This document shows, piece by piece, positions 24,793-33,204 of a DNA stretch of 64,000 nt. The notes under the pieces were generated by a model. The model searched no databases and had not been told where the DNA came from. It saw only the letters and a program-made list of their open reading frames with translations. Source of the stretch: Bordetella hinzii LMG 13501 (lineage in GTDB: Bacteria > Pseudomonadota > Gammaproteobacteria > Burkholderiales > Burkholderiaceae_B); NCBI RefSeq assembly GCF_001548475.1, contig NZ_LRUJ01000001.1:217937-281936 (forward strand), given 5' to 3'. Position numbers and translations under genes: made by a program. Position 1 is the first letter of the stretch, and each line of letters starts with the position of its first letter.

Positions 24793-24800
24793 AGGCGCGA

Positions 24801-24806
24801 ATTATA
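24801..24806 (-). promoter_or_regulatory. -10 element upstream of tRNA-Gly
   Basis: The minus strand reads TATAAT here, 53 bp before the tRNA. A convincing -35 hexamer was not seen, so only the -10 is called. It would place the start near 24794. Confidence 0.5.
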
Positions 24807-24842
24807 GCCTGCCTTTTGGCCGCCTGGGGCCCCCGGCCCGCG

Positions 24843-25802
24843 CTATTCCACCCAGGGCGTCCGGGCCCAGATCTGGCGCAGGCGGGCATCATCGCCCTTC
24901 AGACGCTCCTGCCACTGCGGGCCGTCCACATAATCCATTTCCGTGAACTGCTGCTTCATCTGGGCCTGGAAGTCAGGGTTGGCGGCGACCTTGCCCAGCG
25001 CCTGCCGCAGCTTTTCGGCCACATCGGCGGGCAGCCCCTTGGGCGCGACGATGCCGCGCTCGGAGGCAAACACCAGGTTCACGCCCAACTCCTTGAACGT
25101 AGGCACATCCGGCCCCAGCGGCGAGCGTTTTTCGCTCGCCTGCGCCAACACCCGCATGTTCTTGCCGTTATAGGGCATGACTTCGCCCAGGTTCAGGCCC
25201 CCGATGACGGTATGCCCGCCCAGCACCGAGCTGCGCAGCGGGCCGGCGCCGTTGAAAGGCACGTGGTTCAGCTTGGTGCCCGTCAGGGCCTGGAACAGCA
25301 CCAGCGCCAGGTGATCGTCGGTGCCCACGCCCGTCGACCCATAGCTGACCGCGACGGGTTTTTCCCGGGCCGCGGCGATCAGCGCATCCAGCGTCTTGTA
25401 GGGGCTGTCGCTGGCCACGCTGAAGGCGCTGGGGTCGCGCACCAGGTTGGCCAGATAGGTGAAGTCCTGGCCGGTGAAGCCGGCCTTGCGTTCGATCGGC
25501 AGCGAGACGAGCCCTGGCATGTTCGTCATGGCCAGCGTGTAGCCGTCGGGCTTGGCCCGCGCCACATAGGACAGCGCGATCGCGCTGGAAGCGCCCGGCT
25601 TGTTTTGCACCACCACGGTGGTGCCCAGCTCCTTTTCCAGGAACACGGCCAGCGAGCGGGCCGTCAGGTCCGTGCCGCCGCCGGGCGCAAAGCCGACGAT
25701 GAGTTCGATCGGCCGGTCGGGCCAGGCCCAGGCGGGCAATGCGGCGCAAAAGCCGGCGACAGACAGCGCGACGCGCGCCAGGGTCCTGCACGATAAAGCC
25801 AT
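24843..25802 (-). CDS. Bug-family tripartite tricarboxylate transporter binding protein (first)
   Basis: This 319-residue secreted binding protein has a signal peptide (about 1-26, VALSVAGFCAALPAWA). The TctC/Bug fold shows PDRPIELIVGFAPGGGTDL near residue 30, VVQNKPGASSAIA and GSTGVGTDDHLAL. Bug proteins bind carboxylates or amides and deliver them to TctAB-type permeases, but no tctAB genes are nearby. It is the last gene of the minus-strand catabolic block and the first chromosomal gene beside the tRNA. The ligand is unknown. Confidence 0.92.
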   Translation of the reverse strand: MALSCRTLARVALSVAGFCAALPAWAWPDRPIELIVGFAPGGGTDLTARSLAVFLEKELGTTVVVQNKPGASSAIALSYVARAKPDGYTLAMTNMPGLVSLPIERKAGFTGQDFTYLANLVRDPSAFSVASDSPYKTLDALIAAAREKPVAVSYGSTGVGTDDHLALVLFQALTGTKLNHVPFNGAGPLRSSVLGGHTVIGGLNLGEVMPYNGKNMRVLAQASEKRSPLGPDVPTFKELGVNLVFASERGIVAPKGLPADVAEKLRQALGKVAANPDFQAQMKQQFTEMDYVDGPQWQERLKGDDARLRQIWARTPWVE

Positions 25803-25825
25803 TTTGTGTCTCCAGATATGGGATT

Positions 25826-27295
25826 TCAGGCCGGTCGGCCATCAAGCAAGCACGCAGGCCGCGGGGCGGCCTGCCAAGGCACCGCGCCGTCCGGGTCAGC
25901 GGACAGCACCTTGCCGGGGTTCATCACGCCTTGCGGGTCCAGGGCGCGCTTGATCCGCCGCATCAGGTCCATTTCCACCGCGCTCTTGTAGCGTTGCAGG
26001 TCCGCGACACGGCGCTGGCCGATGCCCTGCTCGGCGCTGATGGAGCCGCCGGCCTCGTGCACGCGGTCATGCACCAGCCGCTGGATGGCGGCCTGCGCCG
26101 CGCCCGCGGGCGGCAACAGGTTGTAGTGAAGATTGCCGTCACCCAGATGGCCGAACACGCGCATCGCCACGCCGGGAAAGGCGGCGGCCAGGGCCTGGTC
26201 GGTGGCACGCACGAATTCGGGAATCCGCGACGCGGGCAATGAGATGTCGTGCTTGACGCAGTCCCCGGCCTGGGCGAGCGCCAGCGTGATGCTTTCGCGC
26301 AGATGCCAGAACGCGGCGCTTTGCGCGCCGGACACCGACACCGCCGCGTCCAGGGCCTCGCCCGCCTCCAATCCCCCCGCCAGCACGGCCTCCAGCCGCT
26401 GTTGCGCATGCTGTTCGTCTTCGCTGTCGGACATCTCCAACAGCACGCACCAGGCGTCATCGGGCAGATCGGCAAATGGCAGGCGCTGCCGTGGAAATGC
26501 CCGGACCACATCGCGCAGGCAATGGACCGACATGACTTCGAAGGCGGTCAGCGCCGCTCCGAAGCCCGCGCGGGCGCGCCGCAGCAATTGCAGCGCCTGT
26601 GCCAGGCCCGGGACCGCGATCAGCGCGGTGCGCTGGGCGCGCGGCAAAGGAAAGAGCTTGAGCACCGCGGCGGTGATGATGCCCAGCGTGCCTTCGCTGC
26701 CGATATACAGGTCGCGCAGGTCGTAGCCGGTGTTGTCCTTGCGCAGGCCGCGCAGGCCATCCCAGATCTCGCCCTGTGGCGTGACCACCTCCAGGCCTAG
26801 CGCCAGCTCGCGCGCGTTGCCGTAGCGCAGCACCTGGGTGCCGCCGGCATTGGTGGCCAGGTTGCCGCCGATGGTGCAGCTGCCTTGCGCGCCGAGCGAC
26901 AGCGGGAACAGCCGGCCCGCGCGGCGCGCGGCCTCCTGCACCGCCTGCAGCACGCATCCGGCCTCGACGGTGATCGTGTCGTTGTCCAGGTCCACGGCGC
27001 GCACCCGGTTCATGCGCGCCAGCGACAGCACCACGGCCGACGCGCTGGCGTCGGGCGTGGCAGCGGCCACCTGGCCGGTATTGCCGCCCTGCGGCACCAC
27101 GGGCACGCCGGCCGCCGCGCACAGGCGCACCACTTGGGCGACTTCGCCGCTATCGGCCGGCCTGAGCACCGCGATGGCCCGGCCGGTGACGGCGCGGCGC
27201 CAGTCGGTCAGGTAAGGCTCGGCATCCGCGCCCGTCAGCACATTGGGCTGGCCCAGGCGGGCCGCCAGTTCAGCCAGCAGCGCAGCCCGCGTCAT
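25826..27295 (-). CDS. FAD-binding oxidase, GlcD/D-2-hydroxyacid dehydrogenase type
   Basis: This 489-residue flavoenzyme has a PCMH-type FAD domain: GVPVVPQGGNTGQVAAATP near residue 85, LSLGAQGSCTIGGNLATNAGG near 135, and LRDLYIGSEGTLGIITAAVL. The C-terminal cap contains FGHLGDGNLHYNL and SAEQGIG. Relatives oxidise D-lactate, D-2-hydroxyglutarate or glycolate. The start at 27295 overlaps the preceding gene's stop (ATGA), and the long upstream frame belongs to other genes. It sits with a D-2-hydroxyacid dehydrogenase, so a hydroxyacid substrate is likely. Confidence 0.9.
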   Translation of the reverse strand: MTRAALLAELAARLGQPNVLTGADAEPYLTDWRRAVTGRAIAVLRPADSGEVAQVVRLCAAAGVPVVPQGGNTGQVAAATPDASASAVVLSLARMNRVRAVDLDNDTITVEAGCVLQAVQEAARRAGRLFPLSLGAQGSCTIGGNLATNAGGTQVLRYGNARELALGLEVVTPQGEIWDGLRGLRKDNTGYDLRDLYIGSEGTLGIITAAVLKLFPLPRAQRTALIAVPGLAQALQLLRRARAGFGAALTAFEVMSVHCLRDVVRAFPRQRLPFADLPDDAWCVLLEMSDSEDEQHAQQRLEAVLAGGLEAGEALDAAVSVSGAQSAAFWHLRESITLALAQAGDCVKHDISLPASRIPEFVRATDQALAAAFPGVAMRVFGHLGDGNLHYNLLPPAGAAQAAIQRLVHDRVHEAGGSISAEQGIGQRRVADLQRYKSAVEMDLMRRIKRALDPQGVMNPGKVLSADPDGAVPWQAAPRPACLLDGRPA

Positions 27296-28257
27296 GCCCG
27301 CATCTCGCGGTCGGCGACCGGCGTGAGCAGCTTGCCGGTGCGCAGGAAAGACGCCACGTTGTCGAACACCAGGTCCGCCATGGCGGCGCGCGTCTCGCGC
27401 GTGGCGCTGCCCACGTGCGGCATCAGCGACACCTGGTCCAGTCCGGCGAACTCCGCCGCGTCCGTGGGCTCGCGCTCCAGCACGTCCAGGCCGGCGCCGC
27501 CCAGCTCGCCGGATCGCAGCGCCGCCAGCGCCGCGGCCTGGTCCACCACGCTGCCGCGCGCGATGTTGACCAAGATGCCTTGCGGCCCCAGCGCGCGGAT
27601 GACCGGCGCATTGACCAAGTGCCGCGTGGCGGCGCCGCCCACGCAAGCCACCACCAGGAAATCCGCCCACGCGGCCAGCTCCTCCAGCGAAGCCTCGTAG
27701 CCGTAGGGCGACTGCGGCCTGGGGCGGCGGTTGTGATAGCGCACCTCCATGTCGAAACCCGCCCCGCGCCGGGCAATCGCCTCTCCAATGCGCCCCAGCC
27801 CCAGGATGCCGAGCCGTTTGCCCGACACCCGGGTAGCCAAGGGGAATTGGCCCAGCGCGCGCCATTGGCCCGTCTTCACGTAACGGTCGCCCACCGCCGT
27901 GCGCCGCGCCACCGACAGCAGCAGCGCCCAGGCCAGGTCGGCCACGCAATCGTCCAGCACGTCGGGCGTGACGCTGACGCGGACGCCGCGCTCGGCGGCC
28001 GCGCGCAGATCCAGCGTGTCGTGCCCCACCCCCCAGCTGCATACGGCCCGCAGGTCGGGCAGCGCGTCCATCATCGAGCGCGTAAACCCATGCCGCACCG
28101 AGGTCACCGCGACCCGCAGCCCCGGCAATGTCTTGCCGGACGCGGCCAGGCCCAGCGGATCGCGCCAGGCCTGCAGGACGCGGTAGTTCGCCGCGAGCCG
28201 CTCATCGAATGCCGGGCCCAGCGATGCCACCTGCACCACATCGTAGGCAGCCGTCAC
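27292..28257 (-). CDS. D-2-hydroxyacid dehydrogenase (NAD-dependent)
   Basis: This 321-residue enzyme has the NAD fingerprint GILGLGRIGEAIARRGAGF near residue 150. The catalytic trio is Arg in NIARGSVVDQAAAL, Glu in VLEREPTDAAEF and His in LMPHVGSATRETR. It resembles glyoxylate/hydroxypyruvate reductases that interconvert 2-keto and D-2-hydroxy acids. The GTG start at 28257 overlaps the RraA-like gene's stop (GTGA). It is coupled to the FAD oxidase downstream. The substrate is unknown. Confidence 0.9.
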   Translation of the reverse strand: MTAAYDVVQVASLGPAFDERLAANYRVLQAWRDPLGLAASGKTLPGLRVAVTSVRHGFTRSMMDALPDLRAVCSWGVGHDTLDLRAAAERGVRVSVTPDVLDDCVADLAWALLLSVARRTAVGDRYVKTGQWRALGQFPLATRVSGKRLGILGLGRIGEAIARRGAGFDMEVRYHNRRPRPQSPYGYEASLEELAAWADFLVVACVGGAATRHLVNAPVIRALGPQGILVNIARGSVVDQAAALAALRSGELGGAGLDVLEREPTDAAEFAGLDQVSLMPHVGSATRETRAAMADLVFDNVASFLRTGKLLTPVADREMRA

Positions 28258-28931
28258 GCGCGGTCTCCTGCGCGGGCCGGGATGTAGTTCGCCGCCGCGG
28301 CCGCCTCGGCGAAGGACAGGCCGTCGCGTATGCCGCGCTCTACCCGTTCGTCCACCTCCAGGGCTTCCTGCGCGGCGGCCAGCACCGCCTGCAGGCGCGC
28401 GCGCGGCACGACGACCAGGCCGGTGTCGTCGCCGATCACCAGATCGCCCTCCGCCACCTGCACGCCGCCTATCGTCACCGGCTCGCCCATGGCCTGCAAG
28501 CGCAAGCGCGTCTTGCCGGTCAAGGGCGTGACATGGCGGCTGGCGAGCCACAGGCCCGTCTCCCGGATTTCGTCGACATCGCGGCAGGCGCCGTCGATGA
28601 CCACCGCCGTGGCCTGGCGCCTGGAGGCCGCCAAGGACGCGATGCCGCCAAAGGTGGAAATGCAGGTCCCGCCCGCGTCCACCATCAGCACGCGCCCCGG
28701 CCCGGTGGCGGCGACCAGCCTGCCCACCGCGAAATCGGCGCGGTCGAAGTCTCCCAGTCCGCCCCACACATGGCGGGCCGTGGCGGCAAAGCCGGCAATG
28801 CGGCCTTGTCCGCTGCGGCGCGCGATGCCCTGCACCACGCCGGCGATGCCCAGCGTGTCCATGGCGTCGGCCCAGGTGCTGCTTGCAATGGCGGCACAGC
28901 GCGCCAGCAGCGCTTGATCGGTATGGCTCAT
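28254..28931 (-). CDS. RraA-like protein (HMG/CHA aldolase-type)
   Basis: This 225-residue protein has the RraA fold: VVIDGACRDVDEIRETGL near residue 110 and GDLVIGDDTGLVVVPR near 175. Members are either RNase E inhibitors or class II aldolases and oxaloacetate decarboxylases; catalytic members use the RDxxE-type pattern seen here (CRDVDEI). Its location between hydroxyacid dehydrogenases and Bug receptors favours an aldolase or decarboxylase in the same pathway over RNase regulation. Confidence 0.88.
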   Translation of the reverse strand: MSHTDQALLARCAAIASSTWADAMDTLGIAGVVQGIARRSGQGRIAGFAATARHVWGGLGDFDRADFAVGRLVAATGPGRVLMVDAGGTCISTFGGIASLAASRRQATAVVIDGACRDVDEIRETGLWLASRHVTPLTGKTRLRLQAMGEPVTIGGVQVAEGDLVIGDDTGLVVVPRARLQAVLAAAQEALEVDERVERGIRDGLSFAEAAAAANYIPARAGDRA

Positions 28932-28959
28932 TTGCGTGTCCTCTTGTCCGGATGGCCGC

Positions 28960-29934
28960 TCAGTCGATCTGCGCGCCCGAAAGCTTGACGCCTTCCGCCC
29001 AGCGCCGCGCTTCCTCGTTGATGAAAGCCTGGAATTGCTGCGGCGAACTGTTGTTCACCTCCCCGCCCATGTCCTGCAGCTTGCGGGTCATTTCAGGCGT
29101 GGCCACGACCTTGGAGACATCCTGGTAGATTTTCTGGCGCAGATCGTCCGGCATGCTGGACGGCGCGAACAGACCGAACCAGGTGGCCGCCTCGAAGTCC
29201 TTCATGCCGGCTTCCGCCATTGTCGGCACCTTCGCGATGGCGTCGACGCGGCGCGGATGCGCCAGCGCGATCGCATTGAGCTTGCCGGACTGGATATGCG
29301 GCAGGGCCGCCGACAGGGTGACGAAGGCCATCTGCACCTGGCCGCCGATCAGGTCGGCCAGCATCGGCGCATCGCCGCGGTAGGGCACGTGGACCAGCTT
29401 GATGCCCGCCTTGGCCTTGAACAGCTCGCCGGTCAGGTGCTGGGGCGTGCCATTGCCGGTGGAGGCCATGCTCAGGCCGTCGGGCGCCGCCTTGGCGTAA
29501 GCGATCAGTTCGTCCAGGTTCTTGACCGGCAGGGACGGCGCCGTCACCAGCACCAGCGGAATCGTGGAGGTCAGCGTCAGCGGCGCGAAATCCTTCAGGG
29601 GATCGTAGTTGAGCTTTTTGTACAGGCTGGCGCTGATGGTGTGCGCCGCCGTCGTCATGTAGAGCGTGTAGCCATCGCCAGGCGAGCGCGCCACCGCCTC
29701 GGCGGCCACGGTGGTGCCGGCGCCCGGCCGGTTGTTGATGATGACCTGCTGCCCCCATGCGGCCGGCAGCTTTTCCGCGATCAGGCGCGCAATGACGTCC
29801 GTGGCGCCTCCTGGCGGGTAGGGCACGACCAGTGTCACCGGCTTGTCGGGATAGCCCGCGGCCAGCGCCGCGCCTGCGCCCAGCGCCAGCCCCATGGCGA
29901 TCAACACGCCGGCAATGCCATTGCGCTTCTTCAT
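28960..29934 (-). CDS. Bug-family binding protein (second)
   Basis: This 324-residue protein has a signal peptide (about 1-25, AGVLIAMGLALGAGAALAA) and the Bug signature YPDKPVTLVVPYPPGGATDV near residue 28. VIINNRPGAGTTVAAEAV and MASTGNGTPQHLTGELF follow. It starts inside the Ldh-type gene's stop (ATGA), so both are co-translated, and the RraA-like gene follows after 28 bp. It is clearly different from the Bug proteins at 24843 and 31097. The ligand is unknown; a sugar acid or hydroxyacid is inferred. Confidence 0.92.
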   Translation of the reverse strand: MKKRNGIAGVLIAMGLALGAGAALAAGYPDKPVTLVVPYPPGGATDVIARLIAEKLPAAWGQQVIINNRPGAGTTVAAEAVARSPGDGYTLYMTTAAHTISASLYKKLNYDPLKDFAPLTLTSTIPLVLVTAPSLPVKNLDELIAYAKAAPDGLSMASTGNGTPQHLTGELFKAKAGIKLVHVPYRGDAPMLADLIGGQVQMAFVTLSAALPHIQSGKLNAIALAHPRRVDAIAKVPTMAEAGMKDFEAATWFGLFAPSSMPDDLRQKIYQDVSKVVATPEMTRKLQDMGGEVNNSSPQQFQAFINEEARRWAEGVKLSGAQID

Positions 29935-31058
29935 TGTCCTGTCTCCTGTGGATGTGGTTGTCCTGACGACTGAAGTACGTACTCGGCCCCGCTGCGCGCG
30001 CAGATATCGCGGATGTGCGCGTCCAGCCGGGCCGGTATCGGGATGCCTTCGCGCAGCCGCTGTTCGCGCGTGGCGTTCTCGGGATCGCCAGCCACCAGCA
30101 CGGGCTTGCCCGGGTCGGCCGCCGCCGTGGCGTGCAGCGTGTCGATGACGGCGTCCAGGTCGCTCTCGAATTCGCCTTCGTCGCGGAAGGCATCCGGATC
30201 GATGGCCATGAAGAAATGACCGATGTTGTCGGGGTCGCCCGGCTTCTGTGTGCGGTTGCGAATGGGAGAGAACGATCCGCCGGTCAGCGTTCCGCCCAGG
30301 ATGTGCACCATCATCGCCAGGCCGTAGCCCTTGTGGCTGCCCAGCTCCAGCGATCCGCCCAGGGGCGTGAGCCCGCCTTCGGGCCGCCTGAAGACATAGT
30401 CCATCCCCAATTGCGGATCGAGCACCGGTTCGCCGGCCGGATCCACCACCCAGCCCGGCGGCATGGGCTTGTCATTCAGCTGATAGACCTTGACCTTGTT
30501 GGCGGCCACGGTGGTCGTCGACATGTCCAGCACGAACGGCGGATTGCGTCCCGCGGGCGCCGCGAACGCCAAGGGGTTGGTGCCCAGCACGGGCGCCGCC
30601 GCGCGCGGCGGCACCATCGTCATGCCGCGTGTGGCGGTGGTGACCAGGCCCACGAGCCCGCGCGCGCTGGCCATGCGCGCATACAGTCCGGCCGCGCCGA
30701 AATGATGTGAATTGCGCACACCCACCACGCCCACGCCGTGCGCCAGCGCCTTGTCGGCCGCCAGCGTCATGGCCATGGACGACACCGGATGGCCCAGGCC
30801 CGCACCGCCATCCAGCAGCGCCGTGCAGCCCCGGTCGCGCACGACGGCAGGCCGGGATGTCAGCGACAGCATGCCCGAGCCGCGCATTTCCTCGTACATC
30901 ATCAGCATCGACACGCCGTGCGAGTCCACGCCCAGCAAATCCGTTTCGACCATGATGTCCGCGGCGGTTTCCGCCAGATCGGCCGCCATGCCCCAGGCAT
31001 CCAGGATGCCCAAGATCTGCCGCTTCACCCTTGCGGCATCCACGTTGATGACACGCAT
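29931..31058 (-). CDS. Ldh-family (malate/L-lactate/sulfolactate-type) dehydrogenase
   Basis: This 375-residue NAD(P)-dependent enzyme of the YlbC/ComC family has VGVRNSHHFGAAGLYARMA near residue 115 with the catalytic His, VLGTNPLAFAAPAG near 158 and LGSHKGYGLAMMVHILGG near 265. Members oxidise (S)- or (R)-2-hydroxyacids such as malate, ureidoglycolate or sulfolactate. The start at 31058 (MRVINVDAARVKRQI) gives the family length. With the D-2-hydroxyacid dehydrogenase it could form a stereo-inverting pair. Confidence 0.9.
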   Translation of the reverse strand: MRVINVDAARVKRQILGILDAWGMAADLAETAADIMVETDLLGVDSHGVSMLMMYEEMRGSGMLSLTSRPAVVRDRGCTALLDGGAGLGHPVSSMAMTLAADKALAHGVGVVGVRNSHHFGAAGLYARMASARGLVGLVTTATRGMTMVPPRAAAPVLGTNPLAFAAPAGRNPPFVLDMSTTTVAANKVKVYQLNDKPMPPGWVVDPAGEPVLDPQLGMDYVFRRPEGGLTPLGGSLELGSHKGYGLAMMVHILGGTLTGGSFSPIRNRTQKPGDPDNIGHFFMAIDPDAFRDEGEFESDLDAVIDTLHATAAADPGKPVLVAGDPENATREQRLREGIPIPARLDAHIRDICARSGAEYVLQSSGQPHPQETGQ

Positions 31059-31096
31059 CTCCCCTCCTGCCTTGGTCGGCGGCGCGCGGCGCGCCG

Positions 31097-32059
31097 TCAT
31101 TGCTTCTTCTGGCCGGCCGCGGCCAGCAGCTCGCCCCACAGCACGGTCTGTGCCGCGACGTAGTCATCAAAGGCCCGCGGCGTGCGCGGCGCGGCCTCCT
31201 GGCCCTGCTTGGCGAAAAAAGCCGACGCCTCCGCGCTTTGCAGCGCCTGCACGAACGCCTGGTTCAGGCGGTCGATGATGGGCGCGGGCGTCGCGGCCGG
31301 CGCGAACAATCCACCCCAGGCCACGAACTCGTAGTCGGGCAAGCCGGATTGGGCCAGCGTGGGCGTATCCGGCAAGGACGCGACACGTTGGCGCGGCGTG
31401 ACGGCCAGTGCGCGCAGCTTGCCCGCCTCGATGTAGGGCCGTGTCACGGAGATGTCCGTGATCATGAAGTCCAGCCGTCCGGCCAGCAGATCGGTGATGG
31501 CTTGGGGCGTGCCCGCATAGGGCACATCCATCGCCTGGATGCCCGCCATGCTCTTGAGCATCTGCGCGGCGGCCAGGCTGCCGGTGTTCCCCGTGCCGTA
31601 GTTGAGCCTGCCCGGATGGGCCTTCGCATAAGCGATGAATTGCGCCACGTCCTGCACGGGCAGATCCGGCCTGACGACCAGCACCAGCGGGTTCATGGTG
31701 AATTGCGTGATGCCCGCGAAATCGCGGCCGGGGTCATAGGACAGCTTGTGGAACAGGTGGACGTTGGCCGATTGCGTGGAGTTGGTGCCCACCAGCAGCG
31801 TGTAGCCGTCGGGCGCGGCCCGGCTGACCTCGGAGGCGGCAATGCTGCCCTGCGCCCCGGCCTTGTTCTCGACGATGACGCTTTGCCCCAGCGTCCTGGC
31901 CACACGTTCGCCCAGGAAGCGGGCCATGGCGTCGGTGGTGCTGCCCGCCGGAAAGGGCACCACCAGGCGGATGGGGCGCTCCGGGTAAGCCGCCGCGGCG
32001 GCCGGCGCCGACACGCCCAGGGCCAGGCCCGCCGCCAGCAGCAGGGATGCAATCTTCAT
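31097..32059 (-). CDS. Bug-family binding protein (third)
   Basis: This 320-residue protein has a signal peptide (about 1-23, LLLAAGLALGVSAPAAAAA) and the Bug signature YPERPIRLVVPFPAGSTTDA near residue 25. VIVENKAGAQGSIAASEV and NYGTGNTGSLAAAQML follow. It is upstream of the Ldh-type gene by 38 bp. Three different Bug receptors in one block, with no permease gene, suggests several related ligands or shared use of a distant permease. The start at 32059 gives a normal signal peptide. Confidence 0.92.
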   Translation of the reverse strand: MKIASLLLAAGLALGVSAPAAAAAYPERPIRLVVPFPAGSTTDAMARFLGERVARTLGQSVIVENKAGAQGSIAASEVSRAAPDGYTLLVGTNSTQSANVHLFHKLSYDPGRDFAGITQFTMNPLVLVVRPDLPVQDVAQFIAYAKAHPGRLNYGTGNTGSLAAAQMLKSMAGIQAMDVPYAGTPQAITDLLAGRLDFMITDISVTRPYIEAGKLRALAVTPRQRVASLPDTPTLAQSGLPDYEFVAWGGLFAPAATPAPIIDRLNQAFVQALQSAEASAFFAKQGQEAAPRTPRAFDDYVAAQTVLWGELLAAAGQKKQ

Positions 32060-32175
32060 GATGATGTCTCCTCGTGTGCGCATCGGATCCGCTTTTTGCA
32101 CTGCGGACCGGCGATGCGGGTCACTGCCCCGGCGCTCTTCGGCGCCGTGTGGCGGGTCTTTCCTGTCTGCCGCCG

Positions 32176-33198
32176 CTACGCGGCCTCCTGCGCTTCGCGC
32201 CAGGCCAGCAGCCGGGCCACGCCTTCGGCCATGCCTACCTCGGGCTGCCAGCCGATATGCTCGCCCGCGAGATCGTGGGGGATATGGAACGCGCCGCCCG
32301 AGGTCAGGCGCACGGTGCCCGGCGGGTCCGGCTTGATCTCGGGCTGCAGGTCGCTCTTGCAGTAATCGAGGACCAGGCGCACCAGTTCGCCAGTGGTGAT
32401 GGGCGCCGGCCCCGACACATTCACGGCCACGTCGGTCGCCTTGCTCTGGAAGGCCGCGACGTTGGCTCGCGCCACGTCCGACACATGCACGAAGTGCTTG
32501 GTGTCCGTGCCGTCGCCCGGCAGCACGGGGCGCTCGCCCTTGCGCACCCGGTCATAGGTTTCCATGATGTACAGCGAATTGGCCGCGCGGTAGTGCTGGC
32601 GCTCGCCGTAGACGGTGGAGTAGCGCAGCACCACATAGTCCAGGCCGGCCTTCTGGTAGTACTGCCGGCACAGTTGTTCGCCCATGATCTTGGAGGCGCC
32701 GTACAGGATGGCGGCGGGAGGGGCGCCCACCGAATGGAAGGGTCCGTTCTCGGCCAGCGCGCCGGCGATGCCGGTGCCGTAGCCGTAGACGGCGTTGGAC
32801 GAGGCGAAGACGATCTTTTTCACCTTGTTGGCGCGGCAGGCTTCGAGCATGTTTTGCGCGCCGCGGATGTTCACATCCACCGCCTGCCACGGCGTCTGGG
32901 CAAAACCCAGCGTCATGTAGGCGGCCAGGTGCAGCACGCCGTCCACGCCCTCGGTGGCCGCCAGCAGGTCGGGCAGGCGCATCAGGTCGCCGCGCAGCAC
33001 TTTCACCCGCGGGTTGTCCTGCAGGTGGGCGATGGCCTCGGGCGTGCCGAAGGCAAAGTTGTCCAGCAGGATCACTTCCCTGGCGCCGGCCGCGAGCAAG
33101 GCGTCGGCGGTATGGGAACCCACCAGGCTGGCGGCGCCGGCGATCAGGATGCGGGAGTCGGGCAAGGACAGCGCCGCGCCTTTCTTTTCAGTCGTCAT
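32176..33198 (-). CDS. NAD-dependent epimerase/dehydratase (extended SDR)
   Basis: This 340-residue enzyme has a Rossmann start RILIAGAASLVGSHTADALL near residue 15. GAASLVG replaces the common GGAGFIG glycine motif but keeps the spacing. The active site has Ser in FASSNAVYGYG near 132 and the YxxxK motif in LYGASKIMGEQL near 161. Members work on sugar nucleotides or free sugar acids. It is followed by the aldehyde dehydrogenase upstream in the transcript, 6 bp away, so they probably share a pathway. The substrate is unknown. Confidence 0.88.
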   Translation of the reverse strand: MTTEKKGAALSLPDSRILIAGAASLVGSHTADALLAAGAREVILLDNFAFGTPEAIAHLQDNPRVKVLRGDLMRLPDLLAATEGVDGVLHLAAYMTLGFAQTPWQAVDVNIRGAQNMLEACRANKVKKIVFASSNAVYGYGTGIAGALAENGPFHSVGAPPAAILYGASKIMGEQLCRQYYQKAGLDYVVLRYSTVYGERQHYRAANSLYIMETYDRVRKGERPVLPGDGTDTKHFVHVSDVARANVAAFQSKATDVAVNVSGPAPITTGELVRLVLDYCKSDLQPEIKPDPPGTVRLTSGGAFHIPHDLAGEHIGWQPEVGMAEGVARLLAWREAQEAA

Positions 33199-33204
33199 AG
33201 TTGT

